Shown piece after piece: positions 1-5,779 of a DNA stretch of 10,085 nt (positions are counted from its first letter, which is position 1; every line of letters starts with the position of its first letter). Source of the stretch: Candidatus Poribacteria bacterium. Lineage in GTDB: Bacteria; Poribacteria; WGA-4E; WGA-3G. The position numbers were made by a program, and so were the translations under genes. The notes below the pieces were generated by a model. That model was not told where the DNA came from. It worked only from the letters and a program-made list of their open reading frames with translations, and did not search any database. Where the stretch lies: the NCBI GenBank assembly GCA_009845505.1, contig VXZL01000505.1:1-10085 (forward strand), given 5' to 3'.

Positions 1-297
1 ATCTTGGATAGCCTCCGCGCTATCATAATACTCGGCTTTTTGCTTACCCCTAACAATTTTTATATCCGAATCAAAATCAAAGGTTTTGGGACCAAAGCCG
101 TATCTATCCATTTCTGACGCAAAGAATGCTTGTACTTCTATCATTATATCATGAACAAAATCTATATCCTCTCGGCTTGAATAAAAAATATCGGAGGGTT
201 TCAGATAGATAACTTCAATCGGCGGTTGAGCATAAACAACAAACGAAAAACTGAATAAAATCCAATATAAAATTATGGTTGGTCTCATAAATTTCAT
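1..297 (-). CDS. Secreted protein, N-terminal part (cut by window edge)
   Basis: Translating the minus strand from ATG at 297 gives 99 residues open to the window edge, so the C-terminus is missing. Residues 1-23 form a signal peptide (hydrophobic segment about 6-22, likely cleavage after VYA before QPP), so the product is probably exported. The mature part starts with a beta-like segment (IEVIYLKPSD, 27-36), then an amphipathic helix with MIEVQAFF (52-59), then SEMDRYGFGPKTFDF (61-75). I recall the helix plus GFGxKTF arrangement from secreted proteins of Poribacteria-like genomes, some carrying LamG or peptidase-like regions, but no function can be assigned here. AAGGAG (complement of 305-310) lies 7 bases before the ATG and supports this start; a second in-frame ATG at 288 is less well placed. 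The gene is AT-richer than the genes to its right. Confidence 0.72.
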   Translation of the reverse strand, partial: MKFMRPTIILYWILFSFSFVVYAQPPIEVIYLKPSDIFYSSREDIDFVHDIMIEVQAFFASEMDRYGFGPKTFDFDSDIKIVRGKQKAEYYDSAEAIQD

Positions 298-341
298 GTG
301 TAAGCTCCTTGATTTAACATATTTCACGAGAATAAACGGTG

Positions 342-365
342 GCATTTCAGCCTAACAGGCTATGC
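342..365 (-). terminator. Imperfect hairpin between the acetyltransferase and the secreted protein
   Basis: GCAT and AGCC on the left pair with GGCT and ATGC on the right around a 5-base loop (TAACA), with a 3-base bulge on one side. It lies about 20 bases past the stop of the minus-strand acetyltransferase gene and before the secreted-protein gene. The bases that follow on the minus strand are only weakly T-rich, so it may be a poor terminator or simply a structured spacer. The rest of 298-385 holds only the ribosome-binding site of the left gene; no convincing promoter was seen. Confidence 0.3.
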
Positions 366-385
366 TAAAAAGGACGCAACTTGCA

Positions 386-928
386 TTACATTAGAGGAAT
401 CTGAGGAAGCCCCAATTTCTCGAAGATTGCGTGCCACCGTTCGCCGTGATTTTCACCCGCAGCAACAGGCACAAATCCAAGGTTGAGATAATTTTTGATT
501 GCGGGCAGGCGAAAATCGTCGGTGTCTAACATCACGGATGCCACGCCTCGTGCTTTAAAATAGTCCAAAAAAAACACTGTTAACCACTTTCCGAGTCTAT
601 ATCCTCTGTGTTCTGGCAGCACTGCAAGCATGTCAATATAGCCGATGGTTTTGCCACGGAGACCTTTCGTCCATGCACACGCTGTGCCGATAGGTATACC
701 CTTATAGACAACAAAACAGAAGCCATCAGGATCAAAGTTGGGTTGGTCGATAACATTGGTATACGTATCTTGGGCGGTTCTACCTTGGTCAACGAAGGAA
801 ACATCCATAATTCGAGCCCAATGCGCTTCGTCCCCTTTCTGATAGGTTCGGATGTGATAGGCATCAGGACACCGGAGCTTCGGCAGATTCTCCAAATCCT
901 GTAGACCCATTTTGAGTTGATCTTCCAT
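386..928 (-). CDS. GNAT-family N-acetyltransferase (paralog 1)
   Basis: A 180-residue GNAT-fold protein, expected to transfer an acyl group from acetyl-CoA to an unknown amine in the cytoplasm. The N-terminal part has RTYQKGDEAHWARI (27-40) and GTACAW (81-86, central strand). Motif A, the CoA pyrophosphate loop, is at about 103-115: EHRGYRLGKW, where the usual second glycine of R-x-x-G-x-G is Arg111, as in the 'HRGHRLG' subgroup I recall. The C-terminal motif is LDTDDFRLPAIKNYLNLGF (134-152), typical of motif B and the 'Y-x-x-x-GF' strand. The start at 928 is chosen because the protein then aligns without gaps with the paralog just upstream (M1, Q4, L5, M7 shared). The AAGG sits only 2 bases before the ATG, so initiation is probably coupled to the stop of the preceding gene 6 bases away. 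The substrate cannot be told. Confidence 0.88.
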   Translation of the reverse strand: MEDQLKMGLQDLENLPKLRCPDAYHIRTYQKGDEAHWARIMDVSFVDQGRTAQDTYTNVIDQPNFDPDGFCFVVYKGIPIGTACAWTKGLRGKTIGYIDMLAVLPEHRGYRLGKWLTVFFLDYFKARGVASVMLDTDDFRLPAIKNYLNLGFVPVAAGENHGERWHAIFEKLGLPQIPLM

Positions 929-934
929 TTCCTT

Positions 935-1531
935 CTAAGCTGAAACTTTCGTCCAGAGTTCGTCAGGGAGCATTTTTCGGACGTTTTCGATTTGCGCTGA
1001 CATTGGCGGGAGCTCTAATTTTTCAAAGATGTCTTGCCACCGTCTGGATTGTCCCTCTTCAACATAAACGGGTATGAACCCTAAATTGAGATAGGTTTTA
1101 ACAGCCGGAATACGAAAATCGTCGGTATCCAGCATAGCACTTATGAATCCATTATCCCGAAAATAGTGGAGTACAGCGAGTGAGACCCATTTTCCGAGTT
1201 TATGTCCGGTATGCTCAGCAACAACCCCTACCATGTGGACGTACCCGACCTCCTTTTCATCGACAGATTGTCGCCATGCGCAAGCGGTCCCAACGGGAAG
1301 GCCCCGATATGTTGCGAAGTAGAATCCATCGGGAAGAAACACATCTCTATCGGTAATCTGGTCCCGCGTATCTCGCGCAGTACGTTCCCTACCGCCAAAT
1401 GAGTCGCTGATGATACGCGCCCAATGGGTCTCATCGCCTTCAATGTAAGTACGCATACCATAGCCTGTTGGAAGTTCGAGTTTCGGTAAGTTCTTTAAAT
1501 TGGGGCGTACCATCCTGAGCTGCCGTGGCAT
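935..1531 (-). CDS. GNAT-family N-acetyltransferase (paralog 2)
   Basis: A 198-residue GNAT protein, sister of the next gene downstream. Aligned position by position over residues 1-177, 92 are identical by hand count (52%) with no gap; residues 178-198 are an extra C-terminal tail. The conserved stretches are RTY-GDE-HWARI (27-40), GTACAW (81-86) and LDTDDFRIPAVKTYLNLGF (134-152). The CoA loop at 106-114 reads EHTGHKLGK: the Arg/Gln that normally opens the motif is Thr108 and the usual glycine is Lys111, so this copy departs more from the GNAT consensus than its sister. The reading frame continues upstream to 1591, but the ATG at 1531 is the better start. It has AAGGAG (complement of 1538-1543) 6 bases upstream, matches the start of the paralog, and does not overlap the previous gene. 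That ribosome-binding site overlaps the stop codon of the upstream gene, implying coupling. Confidence 0.88.
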   Translation of the reverse strand: MPRQLRMVRPNLKNLPKLELPTGYGMRTYIEGDETHWARIISDSFGGRERTARDTRDQITDRDVFLPDGFYFATYRGLPVGTACAWRQSVDEKEVGYVHMVGVVAEHTGHKLGKWVSLAVLHYFRDNGFISAMLDTDDFRIPAVKTYLNLGFIPVYVEEGQSRRWQDIFEKLELPPMSAQIENVRKMLPDELWTKVSA

Positions 1532-1537
1532 CTGCTG

Positions 1538-1543
1538 CTCCTT
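1538..1543 (-). promoter_or_regulatory. Ribosome-binding site overlapping the upstream stop
   Basis: AAGGAG on the minus strand shares its first two bases with the TAA stop (1542-1544) of the coiled-coil gene and lies 6 bases before the ATG at 1531. It decides the start of the second acetyltransferase and suggests translational coupling of the two genes. Confidence 0.75.
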
Positions 1544-2006
1544 AAGTGCGTTCCTGCCTGTAGATTGCCATCTCTTTTTCCAACGCTTCAATCTGTTTTT
1601 GCTGTGCCTCGATTTTCTCGTCTTGTGCGCGAACTTCCTTTCGCTGCAATGCGACGATGATCTGAGGCACCCCGATAACGACTGCGATGAAAGCCACTAA
1701 AGCCAAGACTAACATAAAAAGGTTATTCAGCTGCTTGTCTAACGATCTGATTTCGCCGGTCAGACGTTTGTCCATTTCCGAGAGCGTGGTATTCACCTTT
1801 GCAATCTCTTGAGAGACATATTCTTTCGTGCGGGATTCGGATGCTTCAAGATATTCTTTCGTGCGGGATTCGGATCTCGCAACTGCTGTTTCAACCTCCT
1901 CTTTAACGATGAGGCGGATTTTGTCAATATCTGCTTGGGTAAGGGAACTGGATGCGGGACCGCTAAAGAGCGAAAACACTATCATTGAAGTTGTGATTAA
2001 TTTCAT
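1542..2006 (-). CDS. Small coiled-coil membrane protein with signal peptide
   Basis: A 154-residue protein of no recognised family. Residues 1-20 look like a signal peptide (MKLITTS then a hydrophobic run to GPASS). Residues 25-95 are charged and helical, a likely extracytoplasmic coiled coil. It contains two successive copies of an 11-residue unit starting ESRTKEY (46-56 and 57-67). A single strong transmembrane segment follows at about 96-119 (LFMLVLALVAFIAVVIGVPQ), then a second charged coiled coil (121-152) on the cytoplasmic side. This resembles small anchor or scaffold proteins; no catalytic residues are visible. The frame runs upstream to 2195, but the ATG at 2006 is preferred: AGGATAGG precedes it, it begins the signal peptide, and the longer form would run into the promoter region. 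It is first in an operon with the two acetyltransferases. Any functional link to them is unknown. Confidence 0.75.
   Translation of the reverse strand: MKLITTSMIVFSLFSGPASSSLTQADIDKIRLIVKEEVETAVARSESRTKEYLEASESRTKEYVSQEIAKVNTTLSEMDKRLTGEIRSLDKQLNNLFMLVLALVAFIAVVIGVPQIIVALQRKEVRAQDEKIEAQQKQIEALEKEMAIYRQERT
1818..1875 (-). repeat. 25-bp direct repeat, period 33 bp (11 codons)
   Basis: The bases at 1818-1842 and 1851-1875 are identical over 25 positions, 33 bases apart. In the protein this gives two ESRTKEY units in an 11-residue (hendecad) register inside the coiled coil. Near-perfect DNA identity points to a recent in-frame tandem duplication. Confidence 0.9.
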
Positions 2007-2040
2007 TTTCCTATCCTTATTTTCAGATGTGAGTCGTAAT

Positions 2041-2069
2041 ATTTTAGCAAAATTGATCAATAAGTGCAA
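2041..2069 (-). promoter_or_regulatory. Predicted promoter of the coiled-coil/acetyltransferase operon
   Basis: On the minus strand TTGCAC (complement of 2064-2069) is followed after 17 bases by TAAAAT (complement of 2041-2046). The -10 is preceded by TGC, an extended -10. The -35 is a poor match, but the -10 and spacing fit a housekeeping sigma factor. Transcription would start about 28 bases before the ATG at 2006. A 10-bp palindrome lies between the two boxes. Confidence 0.45.
2052..2061. promoter_or_regulatory. 10-bp palindrome in the divergent promoter region
   Basis: ATTGATCAAT is a perfect palindrome located between the predicted -35 and -10 of the minus-strand operon, a position where a dimeric repressor would block transcription. 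A palindrome this short can occur by chance in AT-rich spacer, so the operator role is speculative. Confidence 0.25.
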
Positions 2070-2100
2070 GCATATAATGCGTATAAGAGAAACAAAAACC

Positions 2101-2129
2101 TTTACAATATTTTTCACTGATGCTACAAT
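2101..2129 (+). promoter_or_regulatory. Predicted sigma-70-type promoter of aroK-aroB
   Basis: TTTACA (2101-2106) and TACAAT (2124-2129) are separated by exactly 17 bases, each with one mismatch to consensus. TGC just before the -10 makes it an extended -10 element. The predicted transcription start near 2136 gives a leader of about 47 bases before the GTG at 2183. This is the strongest promoter-like sequence seen in the window. Confidence 0.6.
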
Positions 2130-2182
2130 AGTGACCAATCGTTCATAGGGTGAGAAACTATCGGCAACGAAGGCAGCAACAG

Positions 2183-2728
2183 GTGAAAAGATCATTTAAA
2201 AGAAAACCCAATATTGTGCTTGTTGGTTTTATGGGCACTGGGAAGACCTCTGTCGGCAGACGGCTGGCTTCGCAGCTTCGGATGCGATATGTCGATACAG
2301 ACGACATCATTGAGCGGGATACCGGGCGACGCATCACGAACATCTTTGAGGAAGACGGTGAACCGGCTTTTCGAGATCTCGAAAGCGAAGCTGTGTGCAA
2401 AGCCTCTAAACTGTACAACCACGTTATCTCTACCGGTGGCGGTGTCGTTTTGAGAGAGACCAACATAGAAGCACTCAAGCAAAATGGGATTATCTTCTGC
2501 CTCACAGCGACACCGGAGGAGATATATCGGCGGGTCCGACACCAGACACATCGTCCACTCCTTCAAACGCCTGATGCGCTCGCCAAAATTCGGTCAATGT
2601 TGGAAGAAAGAGATCCGTACTATGCAGAAGCCGATTATACAATTAAAACAACAAGACGCTCATTTCGGGAAATCATTGGGTATATAAGACATATCTATAC
2701 AAAAAGGACGAGGGGACCAAAACGGTGA
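2183..2728 (+). CDS. aroK: Shikimate kinase
   Basis: A 181-residue kinase that phosphorylates shikimate at the 3-hydroxyl with ATP, in the cytoplasmic shikimate pathway. The P-loop is GFMGTGKT (15-22). Asp38 and Asp40 in VDTDDIIE match the Mg/shikimate-binding DxD. Arg64 in FRDLE and the GGG at 85-87 in STGGGVVLR match shikimate contacts. Arg124 in HRPLL is the lid arginine, and ERDPYY (142-147) the C-terminal signature. Length is normal for the family. The frame opens at a GTG at 2150, but that start has no ribosome-binding site at a usable distance. The GTG at 2183 has GAAGG (2169-2173) 9 bases upstream and gives the usual short, basic N-terminus, so it is preferred. The gene ends inside the start of aroB (GTGA, 4-base overlap), so the two are translationally coupled. 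Confidence 0.96.
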   Translation: MKRSFKRKPNIVLVGFMGTGKTSVGRRLASQLRMRYVDTDDIIERDTGRRITNIFEEDGEPAFRDLESEAVCKASKLYNHVISTGGGVVLRETNIEALKQNGIIFCLTATPEEIYRRVRHQTHRPLLQTPDALAKIRSMLEERDPYYAEADYTIKTTRRSFREIIGYIRHIYTKRTRGPKR

Positions 2729-3816
2729 AAACTCTACGCGTGGAGCTTGGAGATAACAGTTATCCGATCGTTGTCGGAACAGATCTCCTCAATCGAGTTG
2801 GGGAACTGTTGACCCCCCATACCAAATCCAATAAGGTCCTCATCGTCTCGGATACCTTTGTTCAGGGATGCCATACACCTATCGTTCAGAAAAGCCTCGA
2901 AGCTGCTGGGTTCGATGTCCGCACTATTGCGGTTCCGACTGGCGAAGAGAGCAAATCGTTGGCGCAGTTTTCACGGGTCCAAGATAGTTTGGTTGACCAT
3001 CAACTTGACAGGGGTTCAACGGTCATTGCACTCGGTGGGGGTGTTATCGGGGATTTAGCAGGCTTTGCGGCAGCGGTGTATATGCGGGGTATCCCTTACG
3101 TTCAGATTCCGACGACGCTCCAGGCACAGGTTGATGCCAGTGTCGGTGGGAAGACAGCAATTAATCATCCAAAAGGCAAAAACCTGATTGGGGCGTTTCA
3201 TCAACCGAAATTGGTACTTATTGACGTAGGAACGCTGGAAACTTTGCCGCAACGGGACATTCGAGCAGGACTTATTGAAGTTATCAAGATGGGCGTTATC
3301 CGAGATGAACCGCTGTTTGAGATGGTCGAAGCGAACCTTGACGCTATTTTGAATTTGGAGAGTGCGATACTCAGTGAGATGATTGCGGGTGCGTGTACCA
3401 ATAAGGCAGAAATTGTCGCGAAAGATGAGAAAGAGAGTGGATTGCGGATGGTGCTTAACTATGGGCATACCTTCGGACACGCGCTTGAAGCCGTGACGCA
3501 CTATAACCGATACCGACACGGTGAAGCGATTTCTATCGGTATGAACTGCGCAGCGCAATTAGCTATGAATTTGGGGATGTTCTCTGAAACGAATTTTCAA
3601 CGGCAACGGACACTTTTAGAACGTGCGAATTTGCCGATTGCTTTTCCGTCGGACATCACCCCAGAGGCACTATGTGAGGCGATGTATTTAGACAAAAAGA
3701 CATTAGGTGGCAAACTCCGCCTTATTTTACCGACGCGTATTGGAGAAGTTGTTATACGAGATGATATTGACGATCAGGACGTTATAGAGGCTATTTCACA
3801 ATGGAGCAGGAAATAG
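2725..3816 (+). CDS. aroB: 3-dehydroquinate synthase
   Basis: A 363-residue NAD- and metal-dependent enzyme that turns DAHP into 3-dehydroquinate, step 2 of the shikimate pathway. The NAD-binding glycine-rich segment is ALGGGVIGDLAGF (102-114). The substrate-binding stretch DASVGGKTAIN (137-147) contains Lys143. The metal ligands are Glu185 (GLIEVIK), His248 (GHTFGH) and His265 (RHGEA), with Lys188 as another active-site residue and KDEKE at 233-237. Full length, all catalytic positions present. The start is a GTG overlapping the aroK stop, with GAGGGG (2710-2715) 9 bases before it. The aroK-aroB pair is a common bacterial arrangement. Housekeeping function is expected; nothing abnormal was seen except Gln in TLQAQVD where Leu is more usual. 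Confidence 0.97.
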   Translation: MKTLRVELGDNSYPIVVGTDLLNRVGELLTPHTKSNKVLIVSDTFVQGCHTPIVQKSLEAAGFDVRTIAVPTGEESKSLAQFSRVQDSLVDHQLDRGSTVIALGGGVIGDLAGFAAAVYMRGIPYVQIPTTLQAQVDASVGGKTAINHPKGKNLIGAFHQPKLVLIDVGTLETLPQRDIRAGLIEVIKMGVIRDEPLFEMVEANLDAILNLESAILSEMIAGACTNKAEIVAKDEKESGLRMVLNYGHTFGHALEAVTHYNRYRHGEAISIGMNCAAQLAMNLGMFSETNFQRQRTLLERANLPIAFPSDITPEALCEAMYLDKKTLGGKLRLILPTRIGEVVIRDDIDDQDVIEAISQWSRK

Positions 3817-3840
3817 CAGTCAGTTATCGGTAACTGTCTG
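3817..3840. repeat. Inverted repeat directly after aroB
   Basis: CAGTCAGTTA (3817-3826) pairs with TAACTGTCTG (3831-3840) around a TCGG loop, with one mismatch in ten base pairs. It starts on the base after the aroB stop codon. No T-run follows, so it may stabilise the 3' end or be part of a dispersed repeat rather than act as an intrinsic terminator. Confidence 0.6.
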
Positions 3841-3845
3841 AATCA

Positions 3846-3881
3846 CGGATTACGCGGATTATACGGATTACACAGATTTTA
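3846..3881. repeat. Degenerate 9-bp tandem repeat, four units
   Basis: The units are CGGATTACG, CGGATTATA, CGGATTACA and CAGATTTTA, end to end. Repeats of the 'CGGATTAC' type occur between genes in several environmental bacteria as far as I recall. Here the array sits about 90 bases before the four-gene membrane operon. It is non-coding in the preferred annotation, because the operon's first gene is taken to start at 3973. Confidence 0.7.
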
Positions 3882-3972
3882 ATATCTGGTGTGTTCAGGT
3901 GGTTCTGATAGTTACAAGGTTTCCTGGCTGATAGCTGATAACCGCCAGCTACAAACGAGGATACATAAATTT

Positions 3973-5118
3973 ATGAAAAAAACAATTCAATATCTAACTG
4001 TCTACTTGGTTTTATGCATAGCGATTAGCAGTGCATTTAGCCAAGGGCTTGCACCACCAGCAAACGTGACGGCGGTGGATACCCCGAACGATGATGGGAG
4101 TAGTATCACCGTTAAGTGGGACGCAGCACCGGCGGACAGCGGTATCAGCGGGTACCAAATCCTGCGCCGGATTCCTGGTGGAGGTCTTGAAGAAGTTGGC
4201 GAACTGCTACCTGCTGGAACGACAACTTATGCCGATGCCACTATCGAAAAGGGAACTGCTTACGCCTATATTGTGCGTGCAATTAGCCAAACAGAAGCGA
4301 CGGTGGAATCCGAAGAGACTGCCCCCGTTAGTGGGTCAGGTGAATGGTTTCATACAGGCAAAGTACCGCTTTTGGTTGCTATGCTCCTTTTTTCCGCGGC
4401 GATCGTTTGGAATATCTATGATGCGCGAAGCGGAAAAGAGATATTTGTCAGGCGGATTCCTGGATTAGAAGCCGTTGATGAAGCAATTGGTAGAGCGACG
4501 GAAATGGGACGTTCGATTCTCTATAGCTTAGGTTTAGGACGCGTAGAGGAAGTGCCGACTATTGCGAGTATGACGATTCTGGGTCAAGTTGCGCGACGCA
4601 CTGCCGATTATGAAACACCATTGCGTGTCCCGTGTCGAGATCCAATTGTTATGAACGTCGTGCGCGAGGTTGTGCGAAACGCTTATCTTGATGAGGGGCG
4701 GCCAGATGTCTATAATGAAGAAAACGTCTTCTTCTTAACTGAGAGCCAATTCGCGTACGCTGCAGGTGTAGACGGCATAATGGTTCGTGAAAAGCCAGCG
4801 GCAGTATTTCTACAAGGTCAGTTCTTCGCTGAATCTCTTATCCTCGCCGAAACAGGAAACTCTATTGGCGCCATTCAGATTGCAGGAACAGATTCCGAAC
4901 ACCAACTTCCCTTCTTTATCGCTGCATGTGATTACACCTTAATCGGTGAAGAGTTGTACGCGGCGAGTGCCTACCTGTCAAGAGAACCGATGCTCCTTGG
5001 CAGCCTCAGAGGGCAAGACTGGGGAAAACTCTTTATCTTTGGTATTATCGTCCTCGGTGTAGTGCTTGAATTAGCGGGCGTTAATTGGATCACCACACTC
5101 CTACAACGGGTGGGTTAG
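3973..5118 (+). CDS. FN3-domain membrane protein with conserved cytoplasmic domain (DUF6754-like)
   Basis: A 381-residue protein. Residues 1-24 are a signal peptide (KKTIQYLTV, then a hydrophobic core ending SAFSQ). Residues 27-115 are a fibronectin type III module (PPANVTAVDTPND, then ITVKWDAAP, YQILRR, YAYIVRAIS). A transmembrane helix follows at 129-147, then a roughly 200-residue domain (150-352) and a second helix at 353-371. The domain should be cytoplasmic by topology. Its most striking stretches are PTIASMTILGQVARRT (195-210), RDPIVMNVVREVVRNAYLDE (222-241), MVREKPAAVFLQGQFFAESL (270-289) and the acidic/hydrophobic run around EELYAASAYLSREP (326-339). I recall this as the DUF6754 family, function unknown. 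The frame runs back to 3889, but the ATG at 3973 begins the signal peptide; GAGG lies 12 bases before it, rather far. First of four co-oriented membrane-protein genes. Confidence 0.85.
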   Translation: MKKTIQYLTVYLVLCIAISSAFSQGLAPPANVTAVDTPNDDGSSITVKWDAAPADSGISGYQILRRIPGGGLEEVGELLPAGTTTYADATIEKGTAYAYIVRAISQTEATVESEETAPVSGSGEWFHTGKVPLLVAMLLFSAAIVWNIYDARSGKEIFVRRIPGLEAVDEAIGRATEMGRSILYSLGLGRVEEVPTIASMTILGQVARRTADYETPLRVPCRDPIVMNVVREVVRNAYLDEGRPDVYNEENVFFLTESQFAYAAGVDGIMVREKPAAVFLQGQFFAESLILAETGNSIGAIQIAGTDSEHQLPFFIAACDYTLIGEELYAASAYLSREPMLLGSLRGQDWGKLFIFGIIVLGVVLELAGVNWITTLLQRVG

Positions 5119-5123
5119 GAGGT
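5117..5123 (+). promoter_or_regulatory. Strong ribosome-binding site overlapping a stop codon
   Basis: AGGAGGT shares its first two bases with the TAG (5116-5118) of the FN3 gene and precedes the ATG at 5127. It decides the start of the next membrane protein, against the in-frame ATG at 5085 inside the upstream gene, and points to coupled translation. Confidence 0.85.
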
Positions 5124-5126
5124 TTT

Positions 5127-5777
5127 ATGAAACGACAAGTCCCATTAATCCTTTGCTTTGCTTTTGGGATTGTGATGATCCTCACACAATTCAGTCCGCA
5201 CTCATTTTCGCAAGGGATTTACGAGGAAATTATCAGTTGGACATTGATTATTTCTCCTTTTGCGTTGGTATTAGCAACAGCGACCCTGATTCAAACCCAC
5301 GTCGCGCGCATTCAACGCCGCACAGATCATTGGCGATACAGTTTTGTCGTGTTTGCCGGACTCATCACGATGGTGGTAATAGGGGTTCCATTTGGGCCGC
5401 AGCATCCAGCTTTTGAATGGTTTTATACCAATATCCAGGTCCCTATGGACGCGACGATGTTTTCGTTGCTTGCCTTTTTTATAGCCTCAGCGGCCTTCCG
5501 CGCCTTCCGCGCCCGAACGTTTGAAGCAAGTCTACTATTAATTACGGCTCTAATTGTCATGATGGGGAACGTGCCTGTTGGAGACCTCATCTGGAATACG
5601 GTGCTGGGGTGGCTTCCTATGGAAGACGGTGCTTCAAAAGCACGCCAGTGGATTTTGGACAATCCGAATCTCTCCGCAAGACGCGGGATCATTCTCGGCG
5701 TGAGTTTAGGGGTGATTTCGCAATCTATCCGAATCATCTTAGGCATTGAGCGTTCGTACTTAGGGGGAGGGGATTAG
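5127..5777 (+). CDS. Polytopic membrane protein of unknown function (about 6 TM)
   Basis: A 216-residue integral membrane protein. Hydrophobic segments are at about 5-21, 36-54, 71-89, 110-126, 132-148 and 187-206. Conserved-looking features are the basic loop THVARIQRRTDHWRY (57-71), FRAFRARTFEASLLL (124-138) and the C-terminal GVISQSIRIILGIERSYLG (195-213). I have the impression of having seen these in hypothetical proteins of Planctomycetes/Poribacteria-type genomes, always beside the FN3/DUF6754 gene, but no function is known to me. No transporter, kinase or protease motif was found. The start is fixed by AGGAGGT. The stop is 2 bases before the ATG of the next gene, whose ribosome-binding site lies within this gene's last codons. 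It is likely a subunit of a complex with its neighbours. Confidence 0.83.
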   Translation: MKRQVPLILCFAFGIVMILTQFSPHSFSQGIYEEIISWTLIISPFALVLATATLIQTHVARIQRRTDHWRYSFVVFAGLITMVVIGVPFGPQHPAFEWFYTNIQVPMDATMFSLLAFFIASAAFRAFRARTFEASLLLITALIVMMGNVPVGDLIWNTVLGWLPMEDGASKARQWILDNPNLSARRGIILGVSLGVISQSIRIILGIERSYLGGGD

Positions 5778-5779
5778 AT

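Noticed and set aside
608..904. Plus-strand frame opposite the first acetyltransferase
   Set aside because: Antisense to a well-supported GNAT gene and with no recognisable motif.
2007..2195. N-terminal extension of the coiled-coil protein to 2195
   Set aside because: It would run through both predicted promoters and place the signal peptide internally. The ATG at 2006 has a good ribosome-binding site.
2158..2566. Minus-strand frames opposite aroK
   Set aside because: Antisense to a textbook shikimate kinase; they would also cover the promoter side of the divergent region.
3055..3558. Minus-strand frame opposite aroB
   Set aside because: Antisense to a complete 3-dehydroquinate synthase with all active-site residues; the His/Asn-rich content is a shadow.
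3846..3881. Short tandem repeat considered as a CRISPR remnant
   Set aside because: Units are 9 bp with no spacers and no cas genes nearby.
3889..3972. N-terminal extension of the FN3 protein to 3889
   Set aside because: It would put 28 polar residues before a clear signal peptide and translate repeat-like spacer.
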